A stretch of 64,000 nt of DNA from Symbiodinium sp. CCMP2592 (GCA_905221615.1 CAJNDT010006011.1:62001-126000); one strand, 5' to 3'. Shown: positions 32,401 to 45,172, counted from the stretch's first letter. Made by a program: numbers and translations. Notes: generated from the letters alone by a model not told the origin.

Positions 32401-35400
32401 ATCCAGGCGTTGATCCATGTAGCTTTGATGATATTAGGAATAATCCTCCTAATACTTACACCAGCTCCACAGAGGCTCCAACCCTGGAGGAATACAAGAG
32501 CATTAACAAGAGTCACATCAATATCAAGGACTCCAGAACAAGCCACCCGGCTTCTTTTCTCTCTCTTACTGGCTACGAAGACAAACTGGTGCTCGACGCA
32601 CATTACGAGATAGTTCGTAATAGGATGGCCGGTGTTAACGAAAAGAGAGAATACATAGAGGGCTCAAACCCAGACAGCGTATCACTAAGCCTAGTGGTAT
32701 GCAACTGGGGAAATATGGATCGAGCGCCGGTGCCAGCAGGGAATCCCAAAAAGAAACTCAAACCTGAGAAGGGATTCGATTACCACCCTCTTATTGACAT
32801 GTGCTTCAACAATTCAGCACATATTACCCTCGTACTCGAGGCAGGAGCACTTGCGTCAAAGTATTCGATCGCAACCATGCGAAAACATGAATACAGAGGG
32901 ATGCTAATCATTCTCCTCCCAAGGAGCCTGAGGCACCCTCAATGTATATTGGAGTCAAGGGTGACCCAACAACAGACATCTCTCTCGTCCACCACTTTTA
33001 CCGTCACCGAACAATGAAGCCTAAGGCTGGTGGTCCCAAGAAGCGACTGTGGGCATGCCACGGTGCGGTATGCCGCCTCACCTTTGGGTACCACAGTACC
33101 ATCAAGGAGGCAAAAGAATGGGTCCACCCATATTCCGGCCAGAGGATGACGAGAGATGAGTTCATGAAGATTATCGGATATGACCCTCTCAAGGGTAAAA
33201 ATCCTGACAAGGATGGACCCACTGATGGCTCTTACCTCTCACCAGAGGCGTGTCTGACAATGTCGGACCTCGACCCTGCGCCGGTTCTCTGTGAATGGAA
33301 CGGCCATGTCGAGGGTGATGAGCCACCAGAGGAAGACTTTGAGTCATACGCAGAGATCTTCTCACAAGAAGCATCAAACGATCTTGACGAGATGTGGTGT
33401 ACAAAAGGGCCTTACAAGGTCATCACCATCGCGATCGTCCATTTCAACTCATACATGACTCATAAGGAAGAACAGAGGCGCGAACTGGTGAACGCGTTCC
33501 TCAACGAGGTTCTCCCTTTCAAACCGGATGTAATTGCGGGGGATCTCAATAATATTGCGTCGAGGCTCACCTTAAAAGGTGGAGACGTTCACCCGCGAAA
33601 CGGTTTGTTTTCTCTATACCTGGAGAAGAAACTTGCAGCATTCAACAGAATAGCAGGAAGGCACTCACAAGTGCGACACCTCTGCTTGAACAACTCTGAC
33701 CAGCACAGACTGGCACGTGCAGATCGTCTACCGCCGGACCCGGCGAAGAAAGTTGCTGACCTCGACTGTATCAACAGTTATATCCTTGACTGGAGCAAAA
33801 CGCCGCACACGGCGTCACCTAGTCCAAGAGATGCTACACCTGCCGCCGAAAGAACATACTGGGAACGAGTCTCAGATATGTGGCAGGACATGAACAGAAA
33901 CAGGGATATCGATATCCGTCTGTTTGTCTCAGTCAAGCAGTACTATTCAACTTTTTCTAACCTTGACCTGTGGTTGAGTCCCTCTGACAAAGATTGGCAC
34001 AGCCCTTTGGGCTTCACGATACAACCAATCCTTACAAAAGGGAAACACAACCGGTCAGATGCCCAGGTTCAGAAGATCGCTAACAAGCGACAGGCTTACA
34101 AGCAGCGTAATGCTGAATACTGGGATTACAAAGACTCATTTGTGTATTCATCCGGCAACAGCTGGTACGACAAACAGCAACCACAAGGTAGCTATCACAG
34201 ATATGGAAGATTCTGGGAAAGGCCAAGGCCTGAACGTCCCAGCGAGCCTGAAGGCTCTCCTCCAAGAAGGAGCCAGGCATCATCGTCCTCTTCACAACAA
34301 GATCTACCAAGATCAAGGTCCAGACCTCAAAGAACCAATATTGTTGACAAGCTCAACATGTCTTTAGAGGAACTGGACACGCTTGAGGAACAACAAGAAG
34401 AAGAACACTCTCCAACAAAGAGTGATATCGAAGAGCACGAACGAGAAACATCAAACCTGATGTCTGCTCAAAGAGATGAAGAGGAACAAGAGGACGAATC
34501 CTCCAGCCGGAGGAGAAGAAGGAAGGCATCACGCCCACCGTCTGCTCCGAGCGGCAAGGCACTCAGAACAGCTGCCACAGCAGCGGGGTTGTCGGGCTGG
34601 TTCGGACACCGTAACCACGGTGGAGCGAACGCAGAGTCTATCAAGACTGATGAACCTTCACTTCCAAACTCACTAACCAGTGAGCAAGACTTCTCCGTCT
34701 TCAGCATCGCGTGGAATGTGTTTCTGCTGCTAATGGGCCTACACTGGATGTGGAAGCAGCTCACCAGGGCTCCCATCAGATGTATGGACCGCCAACAATC
34801 AAATGCAAAAGCAGCAGCGAAACGACCACCACCATTTCTCGAACCCGAGAATGAACCACAGACGCGTGAACCTTTAGGACCCAACAGGGTCAATTCTGGA
34901 GAAACAACGGATTTGCGACCTGTGTGGCACACTTCCCGAAGCGAAGTCTACCATCTTTCAGACAGCTGTTACCAGCTCAAGCAAGCAAAAGATGTTTCAA
35001 GGAAGGTGCTGTGTAAAACCTGCCTCCAGGCAGTACAAGTTGCGGAGATTCGCAGGAACGATCCTTTTCAAAGAGGTGATACACGATCACGTGGCACCGA
35101 AAGGGACATTGAACGGTTTCAAACCTATGACGATGCAAGTACTACTCCTCATATGAGGCAATTATTCAGTGATGCATTGCATTCACAAATGGCCGAAGAA
35201 GCCATGCAGATTACCTATACATCAATCCCTAAGGGATCCTCGGCAAGAGCCAGAGGTACATCTGCACTCGCAAGTGCCTCATCGTCGTCAGTGCCCAAGG
35301 CAATGCCACCAGTGCCTAACAAGGCAAACATGTCACCTCCACCTAAGTCTCCTCCGCCAAAGGCGAAAGGAACAGTACCTTCAGATCCTCCGAGACCAAA

Positions 35401-36415
35401 AGGTCCTACCAGAAGAGGAGGTCAAAATCGGCGCATTCAACGAAAAGCAGCTAGAGAAGCCCATAACAGTGGACTCTGCAACCATGCAGACGCTGCACTT
35501 GGCGAAGCCAATCAAGGCCAGGCCATTAACACTATGTGCCGAAACATGGCAGTAAGACACGTCAGCTCTATCGATGCAACGGTAGAAGCAGCCGAGCAGT
35601 TTACACAACGCGTGCAACAGCATGTAGAAACATATGATGAAGAGGAACCGTGGAGCACGGAGTTTCTACCAGTCGTGGAAGTCCTATTCAGGAACTTGAG
35701 CAGCGACGAAACAACTGTCATACATGACAATCATACGGCAACTATGCCTATTCAGAAATATCTCGACCTCCTCAGAATCGCACAATCATTGCGAAACTCT
35801 ATCCAGAGAGACAAGGAGGAAAGAAAGGATCATCTTGACACCATCCAAGATACTCTATCCAGAGTGGAAATCCTTCTAACAGCACTGAAGGACTCAAAAA
35901 CAGTCTTCAATCAATTGGTCCATTCCTCACTAGAGATAGAGCGAAGACATAAAAACCTCAAAAATGTCCTTGAGACACTTTTCGACGACCAAAGCTCTGA
36001 GGAAGACCAGTCAGAATCTGACCATGAAGAAGTCCTAACTCCTTCTGCAGCACAGTACTGGAACAGCCTTCATGCCCACGCCTTATCTCCCTCAGGAGAT
36101 GAAAGTGAAAGATCATGGGCGTCCTCAGACGGACAGCTTGAAAGAAGAAGGGCCGAACGGGCAAGGGCTAAGCAGCCACAACCGGCTAAAGCCGAGGCAA
36201 CTCCAATCAGCTCACAAGCTGCACCAAAGGCCGAGCCAAAGGCGACTACATCCAACCATGGATATGAAACTGCAGACGCCGCCTTCACCAGGGCTGAGAA
36301 CAGATTACTCGGAATCTTTTCAAGTTCCGAAGAAGATCACTCAGACCCGGATGAACCACATCCGAACGTCTATGCTCGAGCCTATGATCCAAACCTGGAT
36401 CCGAATCTGAGATAA
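29499..36415 (+). pseudogene. Copia ORF2, copy 2, one frameshift near 32909
   Basis: Begins at the ATG equivalent to 13360 in copy 1 and ends at the same C-terminus as 20288; about 2,300 codons. The first part is open to 33017 and the second from 32942, because one C is missing near 32909 (aatcattc versus aatccattc in copy 1). Contents in order: Tpt1/KptA-like region, acidic/Ser-rich linker, eight-Cys module, EEP-nuclease region (the frameshift falls inside it), Ser/Arg-rich stretch, one hydrophobic segment (about 34695-34760), H-x4-C...C-x2-C motif (about 34945-35040), basic Pro-rich stretch, and a coiled coil (about 35780-35990) followed by an acidic tail. Upstream of 29499 the frame is open to 29349, but that extension is not conserved in copy 1, so 29499 is the likely start. 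Possible products: an accessory protein for target entry or RNA processing, or an env-position protein; unknown. Confidence 0.85.
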
Positions 36416-36715
36416 GAAAATTCTCAGAGTTTCACAACAGTGAATCACAAAGCTCTAACAAGAGCACAATGAAGGGCTGCATAATTCGGTAGAAGAACAT
36501 TACCAGACCTGATCTTGTACAGATGATCTCTCTGACCAACATGCATGAGTGTGTGCAAAAGGAGTGACCTCAACAGTGTACTTCAGTGCTATACCTAGCA
36601 TAAACAATATGCTGTTTTTATCATGAGTCCAAACTCCGCAACTGTGACAGTGGGCATAATAGTATATGTGTGAATGTGCGGCCATGCTTCCGGTAAAAGA
36701 AAATTAGTGTCTGTT
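36416..36715 (+). other. 3' untranslated region of copia copy 2 with polypurine-like motif
   Basis: Non-coding and nearly identical to 20289-20588. The polypurine-like 20-mer is at 36694-36713, two bases before the LTR. Confidence 0.6.
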
Positions 36716-36965
36716 TGAAACCATAAACCTCTAAAGGGGTAGCTCTAACAGGTACCTACAGCAATGGCTGCATGCTCATACATATACATTCCGCTGCCCA
36801 TTGGCTCACAGTGGTTTTACCATATTGAGACAAGACAAGCTCTCCTTGCGTAGCAAGACAAAACAACTACTGTCCGTGTGCAGGGCGCTGCCCTTTGATC
36901 CTTAGGGAATAAACTGGTCATACACCTCCTAACAAGGAGCATATCCTTGTGGGTGTATCGGCACA
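36716..36965 (+). repeat. 3' LTR of copia copy 2
   Basis: 250 bp, TG...CA, followed immediately by the TGGGG target duplication and then by a G-rich tract (36966-37014). Confidence 0.92.
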
Positions 36966-37625
36966 TGGGGTGGGGGGGAGGGGGCAAGGTGGGGGAGGGG
37001 GGGGGGGAGGGGGTTAGAACCCCGTCTTTTGCAACTGAAACTGGAGGAGGGGCGTGCTTGAGTGGTTTGCGATTACTAAACAGCTTGGAAGAGTCGTGGT
37101 TTTTCATTTCAACTTGGTGGGCCCGAGTCCAAGTCGGAGTTGCCACAGGTTCGGCGGTGTCTTTTCCACCGCAAAGTCGCATGTGGCAGATGGCTGAGGG
37201 TTTCGGGTTTGAGCCGTCGCATGAAGGAACCCCGCTTTGCACAATCAAACGGACTTGCGGAACCAGTCAGTCTATGTCTGGCCAACAGTTGACGATGGTC
37301 GAGGTATTGAGCTCCCGAAAGGGCTGGGCTCCCGAAGTCCTCGACCTGTGAACCTATGAGTTGTTACTTATTTAGCTTTTTGCCCACAAACATCCAGATG
37401 ATGCAACACATTTGCCACATCGTTTTGTGCCGAGCTTTTCGAGCTTTGAGCTTGACATTGACATTCAGTGTTCATGATCTGCCGCATTGATAGCTGCAGC
37501 TGAGGCTCTCATTGGGCCCTCACTATTTCACACAGAAATACCACCAATAAATCAGAAGTTGAGCAGTTTCCACCATAAGCTTCTAAAACAGGAAACACAT
37601 TCCAGCACCCGAAGCATGATTTGCC
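36966..37625. other. Spacer: G-rich start, then no recognised feature
   Basis: The first 50 bases are G-runs continuous in character with 4850-4917 and 20837-21024. The remainder (about 37015-37625) is single-copy within this window, with no credible ORF, tRNA or repeat that I can recognise. It could hold the promoter and leader of the following gene. Confidence 0.5.
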
Positions 37626-40600
37626 ATGGACAACACATTTTGGGCAGGCTTTTTGTTAATCCACATGTTGGTCACCCATGTTTTCGTAGCTATGGTAGCG
37701 AGCACAGCGACCTGGGCTTGGCTAGGAATTCTGGACGAGGTTGTTGGCAAAGTTGAATCGATCGCTCATGAGCCATCCTACGTTCCAGAATTCTTGCGAA
37801 ACAAGCTTGCTCATGCTGGTGTCAAGCTGCAACCGCCTGATCGATCAGCTTCATCATCTACAACAGTACCGGTGCGTGGTTTGGTATCTGTGCGTGTTGG
37901 TGCAGCTTTTGATGCAGCATCGAGAGGAGCATGGTCTAGGGAGGCATTGTTTCTTCAGCGTGCAGTGTACAAAGGCGCTTTGGATGGGTACCTACTTCAG
38001 ATAGCTAGTTCTTATTTTTTTCCACCTTGGGAAACCGAGCTGCATATTTGCGAGCTTCAGCGGAAGGCTCATCGATGGAATGAGAATAAGCGCTCTGGAG
38101 GCATTCGGCTTGCACTGTCTGGCAAAGGTCGTCGTCTAAGTCATCATATTTTCCTGCCACAGTCTTGGAAGCTCGGAGGATGAGTCTCCTACAGACATAA
38201 ATCGGTTGATTCTAGACCTAAGTGTCAGCAAGGCGGGGGCGCCTGATGGGCAAGTGCAGCCTGTGAGCAGCGTGTTGGAACCAGCCGAGATTGCATCATT
38301 GGACTTGAGCCAGTGCCCTTGTATCTTGTTGCCGAATTTTTTGTTTCAACTGGTCAAAGCAGGTTTGTGGAAAGAGGTGGTAGCTTTGGCTCGATGGTCG
38401 CACCCAGAAGTGCCATCACTATCCCAGGGTTTGCCGGAGGATTGGGTGCGATTGAATAAAGGCAAGTCAGAACAACCCAGGCAGCCTGCAATTCTGTCAG
38501 AGAGAATGGCAGGTCTTTGTAGTTCACTATTGCGTCGTGCCACACCGCACTTGCTTTCTGAAGAGATGGACGAGGAACTTGCAGCTGGTGTACAGGGTGA
38601 GGTTGACATATGTATCAATGCATTGGAAAGTCATGCTTTATCCATGATGCCTTCTCGTCGGGGACTTCGGGATCAATCGAACAGTCGAAGTGCAGAGTGC
38701 TTGCTAGCTCAAGTTTTGGCAGCGATGGATTTGCGTAATCAGGGACATTTCAAACGTCATGCCATGAAATTTTTGCGCTGTGTGCCAGCAGACTTGCAAG
38801 AAGTGTTGCGAGTCCACTTCGAGAAGCACGGGGCGAGCCAGAGCGCAGTGGTTCGCGGAGGCCTCTTTCTGGATCTTGCTCTTTTGTGCGAGCATCGTTC
38901 GCGGATGGCGCGGTTGGGGCCGGTGGTGCGATATGCGTGGGGGGATGCGACCAGCAAAGGCGGCCGAGAAATCTACAACACACGATGTCGTTTCATAGAA
39001 TTATCAAAAGTGGTTGAGCTCGCACGTGGCTGGAGGTTTTTGTGCTTGAACCTAGCTTCGGATGATCAAGATTCAGAGCAAGCAGAGCAACGTTGTGTTC
39101 ATTCGCAGGCATTGTTTGACAATGTTCATTTACACACACATGTCCCTCAATACCTCGGCCAAGGCCGCACGACGTTGCTGGACAAAGTCAGTGCGCATGT
39201 ACATTCCACACTTCTGGAAGCTGGCACAGTTTCTGCGATGTCGGATGTGCTAAAGAGCGTGGTGGCATGGGTCACTGATATGGGTGTAGAAGCTGGTCTT
39301 CCAAACTGTCATGTGAGCACTCCAGAGTCAACCTTGCCATCCTTTGTTCGTCCCAGTCGACTTCAGGTGTGTCCAGAGGATGCCGAGTTTGTTGAAGAAG
39401 GGTTCTATGAGATGCAGGGAGAGGCTGCCTCGAATGCTGCCCTGATGCCAGCAGCCATTCATCTGCCAGGCGTGTGTCATGCCGTTCACAATGCAAGTGC
39501 CAACTTGAACTCAGCATTGTCTTACTTCGATGATTTTCTGAGCAAGCTGCGTGTTGTACACAAGTTCTTGGGATCACCAAGTCGAAGAGACCGTTTTGTA
39601 GAGGTGGTTTTGCAAGGCAAGCCGAGTTACGATGTCGGTAAGAGTCTTTTCAAATCGTTTACCAAGACACTGTATGAGGAGCGATGGGGCGAAGTGGCCT
39701 CGTATTTGAAATCTGCACAATCTCTTTTCACTTTTCTGAGGTTACATTGGGATGAGGTTGCGTATGTCCGGGATGCGGGCGATGCGGACGTCGCAAGTGC
39801 AGAAGATAACTTCACAGCAGGTGGTTTGACAGCGTTGATAAAAGACGGGTTCTTCCATGCTTACTGGGAGATGCAGCTACACATCCGCCTTTGTTTGCAG
39901 CGGTTTTTGCGTTGGGCTGAAGGCTGTTCTTGCCATCCTTTTGCAGATGGCACCCCGCACACCCGAGAGACGAAACTGCGAGGTGAAATTTCTTGCCCAC
40001 GTGAGGTATCTTGCACCTGCCCCATGATGGGCTGCCAAGCGCCATTCCTTGTTGAGGGGAAGCTGCAAAGTTTCAGGGAAGAGCTGCTGTCCACGGGTTT
40101 TAACGATGTAGTGTTGAACTGCCATTGCCAGTTGACTGCAGTGCAGTGGAGTGATCTGGAAGCTGAGTGGAAGCGTGGGTGCCAGTACTTGTGTGAAAAT
40201 CTCAAGCTGCGGCTGGCTTTTTTCGGGAAGCTGCCGTGGTCCATCTTAGGGGGTTGCCATCCGGATCCCGAGGTGTCAAGGAGATTGCTTGCTGCCGCCA
40301 GGGATGCATGGAATGAGTTGCCAGCCGATTCCCACGAGCTGCAGCACCCAGTTGCTAAAGAATTGTTCGCGTCTAGCCTCATGGAGGAGGAACTTGGCTC
40401 TTATTTGTCAAGGGAATCAGCTTTGGAGGACTTGCCGCTTCTAGAGACATTCTTGGCGAAGCTTACCTTTGTGCAAGTGGCAGAGCGTATCATAGAAGGT
40501 GCACACAAGGAAATGGGCAAGGTGACTAATTCCAAAAGCCCATCTGCACTGTCGATAGCACTTCGGGCTCCTGAGTTGAATCGCAGGTTGTCTCTCAGCT

Positions 40601-42906
40601 CAACTTTTTTTGCTGATCTTGTTGAGGCTTTTGAGAAGACTCGAAAGATTCGTAAGTTTCGCGAAGAGTTTCCTGCCCATGCCCAGCATCCGGACATCTT
40701 ATCCTTGGACAAGAAAGCTCAAACGTCGAAGTTCGTTTCTGTGGTGAGACATGTCCTCTATCGTGACCCGCGTCACCAGCATGCCGACCTTTCGACTGCC
40801 AAAACAAATCTTCAACAGGGACAAAAGGAACAGGATAGGCTAGCCAAGCCTTTCGCTGCAGCAGCTCCCAAGGCGTCAGAGGCAACAATCATTGCCCGTG
40901 CTGTCAGTGCGTTCGTGCAGGAAAGTTGCGAGGAAGATCAGTCTCGTGTTTTTTCGATTGGAGACATGTTCTTCACACCTCTTGTATTGCGGCCATCAGC
41001 TATTCGTCGGCCAAGGCATGCCCCGGGGGTCCAGGCCGATGTTGGTCGCGGGGATATGTTGGTGTCTGTCCTGCAACACGATGCTGCGTCTGAAGGTCCT
41101 CATTCCCCTTTTGTCTCGCCGTTGCAGTCAGAAGCGCATAAGCTGAATCTGGAGACAAAGGTTGAAGAAATGGGAGTGTCAGGTTTCTTGGAAGGGTTCC
41201 GGTCGTGGCAGATGAGTAGCTCTCGCCATTTCACGTTGCCGTTGCCTGCAAACGTGCGTGTGGATGCGAGTGAGCTTTCTGTGCTAGTGACTGAAATGTT
41301 GGACAAAGACTGTCTGGCAGGCAGAAGCGGAATCCTTCTAAGGCCCTCCCAGGAACAGACTCGGTTGCTTCAACAGTGTGAGGCATGCGGCGTGGCGGAG
41401 CAGTCCAAGGGTGGCTGGATTCTTTCTGTAGAGGGCATCCGCAAGTTGCAGGTTAGTCGTAGGCTGGAGCAGCCAAGCCTGTTTGGTGACAGCCGTGGCA
41501 TCCCGTTGCAGGATTGCTCGCTTGGCCAGCTTCTTATGCGAATGAGGTCAGAAGGTTGGCAGATGCATCCCAAACCCAGAGTCAGGAAAGGTATGGTGTT
41601 GAAATACATTGTCGGTGAGCCGCGTGTTTGGCATTCGTCTGTCTTGAATGTAAACAAAAACTATCTGTGCTGCTTGTTAGATGCTGAGAACTTGAAGCAC
41701 ACTCATGGCACCGAGTGGATACCGCATGCCGCCCCGGCCAAGACCTACGAGCTCCTTCTCTCGGGAGTGCCCTCGTCAGAGGCTTTGCAGGCTGCCTTGG
41801 AGGATGTCGCCGCGAAGCGGAAGGCGCCCAGGTTGCAAGTTACGGACGGAGATGTTGAAGGGGACTTCGCGGCTGCGCCGGTTGGCAAGAGAGCTCGTAT
41901 CGCTTTGAAGGACCAGGTTCAGGATGATCCGGAATTAGGCGAGGATCGTCCAGATGAGGACAAGGCCAGTATTTGTACAGAGGAAATTCAAGAAGATCTG
42001 GAGCGATTGATCGCAGAGGCCGACGAGGTCGAAGGTGGGGTTGAATTGGGTGCAGAGGAAGGTGGTGCTGGTGCGGCATCCAGTGCTGCCGGGCCTGCCG
42101 GGTCCGCTGGAGCACCTGCGGCTCCAGCGCCAGCAGCAAGGTCTTCCATCGAGAGTGTTCCAGCAGTTCCAGCTGGTGCAGGGATTATTGATGCTGCAAG
42201 TGCGGCAAATGACCTTAGTTCGGCGAGCTTGTTGGCTGGCACTGTGGCTCGCCTTCAAGAGCGTAGCAGTGCAGGCTATGGTGCTGGCTTTTCCTTCAGC
42301 AGGAAGCAGCCCCGCTCTGCTCCACCTTTCGGTGGAGTGGAGGCCACTTGTAGGTACCATCGTAAGAACACTTCTACTGGCTGCAAGAAGTTCATTAGAT
42401 TGACTGGCTTGTCAGCCGAAGCTGAGCAAGAGTGCTATGTTACATTAGCCCACTGGTGTAACATGGCCACGAAGTATACGAGACAGCGTGACCATCTCCG
42501 CATGTCCCTGAAACCAGAAGACATCCCGCCAGCTGCCGTTGTGGAGCAGCAGGCTCTCGTTGAACCGCCGCCGGATCGTGTGCAAACGGACAAGGAATTG
42601 GATGATGCAGAAGCTGCAGCGAAATCCAAGGCCAAGGCTAAAGCCAAGACGAAGGCCCAGGCCAAAGTCAAAAGTAAAGCAAAATCAAAGTCGAAAGCCA
42701 AGGCAAAATCGGCTTCCGTTCACCATGATGTCGCAGACGACGGGCCTTCATTTGCAAGTGCCCCTGCCCCTGCCGCTGGGGGCGACGAAGCTGCTTCAGA
42801 TCCCGAAAGCAGTTCAAGCAGTAGTGCTGAGTCTGAGTGTGACAGCGGCAGCAGCAATAGCAGCCGTAGCAGCAGCAGCTCCAGTTCCAGTAGTTCAAGC
42901 AGTTGA
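37626..42906 (+). CDS. Very large transposase-like protein, probable 67-bp intron
   Basis: Two open stretches, 37626-38183 and 38194-42906, are in different frames. A GT-AG intron at 38128-38194 would join them in frame (GGCAAAG|gtcgtc...cctacag|ACATAA), giving about 1,740 residues; a simple frameshift is the alternative. Family not recognised with certainty. Transposase-like features are WGDATSKGG (Asp codon 38944), VTDMGVEAGL (Asp codon 39277), a C-H-x2-H-N motif at 39475-39492, and a Cys-rich insert (CSCH ... CPREVSCTCPMMGC, 39925-40040), together suggestive of an RNase H-fold DDE enzyme such as hAT- or KDZ-like types. The final acidic residue was not identified. Further on come a basic KRAR patch (41887), an acidic/Ala-rich linker, a small C-x2-H...C motif near 42348, K/A-repeat and a Ser-rich tail typical of disordered nuclear proteins. 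Confidence 0.7.
38128..38194 (+). other. Candidate short intron
   Basis: gtcgtcg...cctacag, 67 bp, with a pyrimidine-rich 3' part. Removal restores a single frame between the two open stretches of the transposase-like gene. It rests on frame logic only; no transcript evidence. Confidence 0.45.
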
Positions 42907-45172
42907 TCTGTTCCGTACTTCGCCCGAGCACGGTGGATGGAGGCCAGCCCCAGGTTTTGCTTGTGTTGCCGTCTTGCAGCCTGACAGTGTAGAGACTTGT
43001 TGCTTCAGTGTGTTGTGTTGAGCAAGAACCCTCCCCCACGAATTTGGCAGGACTTCCTAGCCGACTGCAATCTTTGCCTGGGTTTGCGTGGTAAGCCGGC
43101 TAGATCGCAGAGCATGACTGTAACCTTAGCCAATGCGGTGTAGACTTCCACCGTCACAGTGGGGGGCTTTGTGCAGCGGCAGCAAAAGATAAGTTGGCGT
43201 GTGTTGCAGGTCCCTTCATGGCGGCTGGTTGGTGCTCGCCGCAATACTTTGTGATGGCAAGGCCTGGTCACTGTAGGAACTCTTGCCTCGCGTTTGGTCG
43301 GCCTGGAAGGCTTCCGTTGCAAGTTGTAAGGTGAAGTAAGGTGTTGTAGGCAGGACAGATCAGATTGTGCAAGCTGAGACAGACAGCCCCGAAGTACCGC
43401 AGAAACCTGCCAACGTGCTTGCAGCGGAAGATGTGTGTTCAGTTAAGCCAGGTGGGGGGGCCATTGCATTGATGCGGCGGTCGTTGCCCCGGAGTGCTGC
43501 AGTTGAAGAGTTTTGTGGCTTCAGTAGCTTTGCGTCGACAGTGCAGAAGCGACTTTGGCGCTTTTTCCTCTGTGTGGGTTGTGCGAGGTCCTGAGAGGTG
43601 CATTCGATCGTGAAGTGAGCCGTTTTTCTGAGGTGGGAGGCCCTTTGGGGCCCGAGAGGTCTTTTTGCTGGGAAAGTGGGTCGGCCAGGCACCAAGCGGT
43701 TGTGACAGCGGTTGAGGGCTAGCAAGGGATGATAATGGGGTCCGGGGCTGTCCGGGACGGCCCGGTTCGGGTTTAGCGACGCTTAGCGACGCTTAGCGAC
43801 GCTTTAGCGACGGTTTCCGGGCCGTTCCGGGTAGGGTCAAGGAAAGTAGTAGCGACACTTAGCGACGGTTTAGCGACGGTTTCGCGACGGTTTGGGGTAC
43901 CCAGAAGACGTGTTTTAGGGCTTAGTTTTGGCCTAGCGACGGTTAGCGACGGTTAGCGACGCTTTAGCGACGGTTGGGTCGGTTTGTATTAAACATTAGC
44001 ATTATTGAGCAAAACCATGAACCCACCAGTTTCAGCACAAACTTTCTTCTTTTTTCGCTTCGAAGCCAGTACGAGCCCCATATTGGCCCATAGTGGCCCC
44101 ATATGGATCCACCAAGCCCACGAAGCCACAAAATCTCCTTGAAAGCCTTTGCCTCCAGTGTTTCCAAGCAGAAGCAGCAGAAGTGGGCCAAAAGAATGTA
44201 GGTCGGTCGAAAAGATTCTATTTGGGCCCCGGCTGGCCCCCTGGGCCCCTGGTGCATGCCTGTAAGTACTTTTCGTAGTTTTGCGCTGTGTTGGCCCAGT
44301 GCTCAGTGCTCCCCCACACGTTTGTATTCGTATTATGGGGCTATAGGCCGGCTGTTGTGCGGGGGTCTTTTCTTGCTGCTGCTATTCCCGATCCCGAAAC
44401 CGACGAGCCTAGAGTAGAAACTCAGACCAGAAGCCCCTACCCTGCAACCGTAGTTGAAACCAACAAGGCACGGGCGGCTGCCGGCGTGGGCCGGCATTGC
44501 TTCTTCCTTTGGTGACAGGCCAGGCCTCCGTCATCCGTGACAGTAGGACCGTCAGTCACTTTTGTCTAGTCAATCAGCAATCGCTGTCGCACTGTCAGTT
44601 GAATCTAGGTCCGGGAGACACAACAAATTCAGAGTGCGAATCAGCAGTGCCATCCCATGCCAGGGCCGGGAGAAAGTGGTGGTGCCATGAACTTCCTTTC
44701 TGGATGCCTTGAGCCCAGTGCCTCACATGCTGACATGCTTCGGTAGTCTTATACGGATACGTAAATAGTGGCATCCCTTCTACGTTGCCTGTTCTGCTGC
44801 TGTTCGGAAGGATAGGACACATACAACACGTTCCTGTGCCCATTGATGCCCGAGGTGGCTCGCCTCGGGTTGCGGGTTCAGAGGCTGGTCGTTGCAAGCT
44901 TCCTCAAGGCTGAACCGAAAGCAGACATGTGCGGATGATTAGCTTGGCGAACATGCTTAGAGTGCTTTTGCAATCTTTTTTTATTTAAGAACTTTTTTGG
45001 CTCAATATCTCATTTTGGCTTTGCCGTGGCAGTGAAAGCTCAAAGGCGTTTCACCAGGACAGCTCGAAGATCGGAAACCAACTAGAAATGCGAATAGCAG
45101 ACTACGTGCTTCAAAACGGATCATGTAGATCGTGCCTGACCTACGACTTCACTAGCAGTCTCGTCCTGCTAC
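42907..45172. other. Gene-free spacer with a GC-rich minisatellite
   Basis: 2.3 kb with no supported gene. It contains the TTAGCGACG minisatellite (43772-43975) and, at 44992-45020, two adjacent partial matches to the end of the dinoflagellate spliced leader upstream of the methyltransferase gene. Open frames here are short and compositionally random. Confidence 0.6.
43772..43975. repeat. TTAGCGACG(G/C) minisatellite
   Basis: About a dozen copies of agcgac(g/a), spaced 10-11 bp in three clusters (43772-43811, 43850-43893, 43933-43975), with unit variants ttagcgacgc, tttagcgacgg and ttcgcgacgg. The clusters are separated by related 'ccgggccgttccggg' material. Function unknown. Confidence 0.8.

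Larger units (their letters stand above)
21025..36965 (+). mobile_element. Ty1/copia LTR retrotransposon, copy 2 (15.9 kb)
   Basis: Same family, same orientation and same layout as copy 1, starting only 188 bp after it. LTRs lie at 21025-21273 and 36716-36965, flanked by TGGGG on both sides (20...21024 and 36966-36970), a clear 5-bp target duplication. gag-pol is continuous here over 2,130 codons, then interrupted by one nonsense change and a 17-bp duplication. ORF2 is open through almost all its length except one single-base deletion near 32909. Lesions do not coincide with those of copy 1, so each copy keeps what the other has lost. The LTR pair differs at a few positions (TGATTCCG versus TGAAACCA at the start; 'ctcaagtgg' versus 'ctcacagtgg'), so the insertion is young but perhaps older than copy 1. 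Confidence 0.93.

Noticed and set aside
43964-44257. Minus-strand 97-codon frame near the minisatellite
   Set aside because: No motif, biased Gly/Trp content from repeated 'ggccccatat' text, and no support from neighbours.
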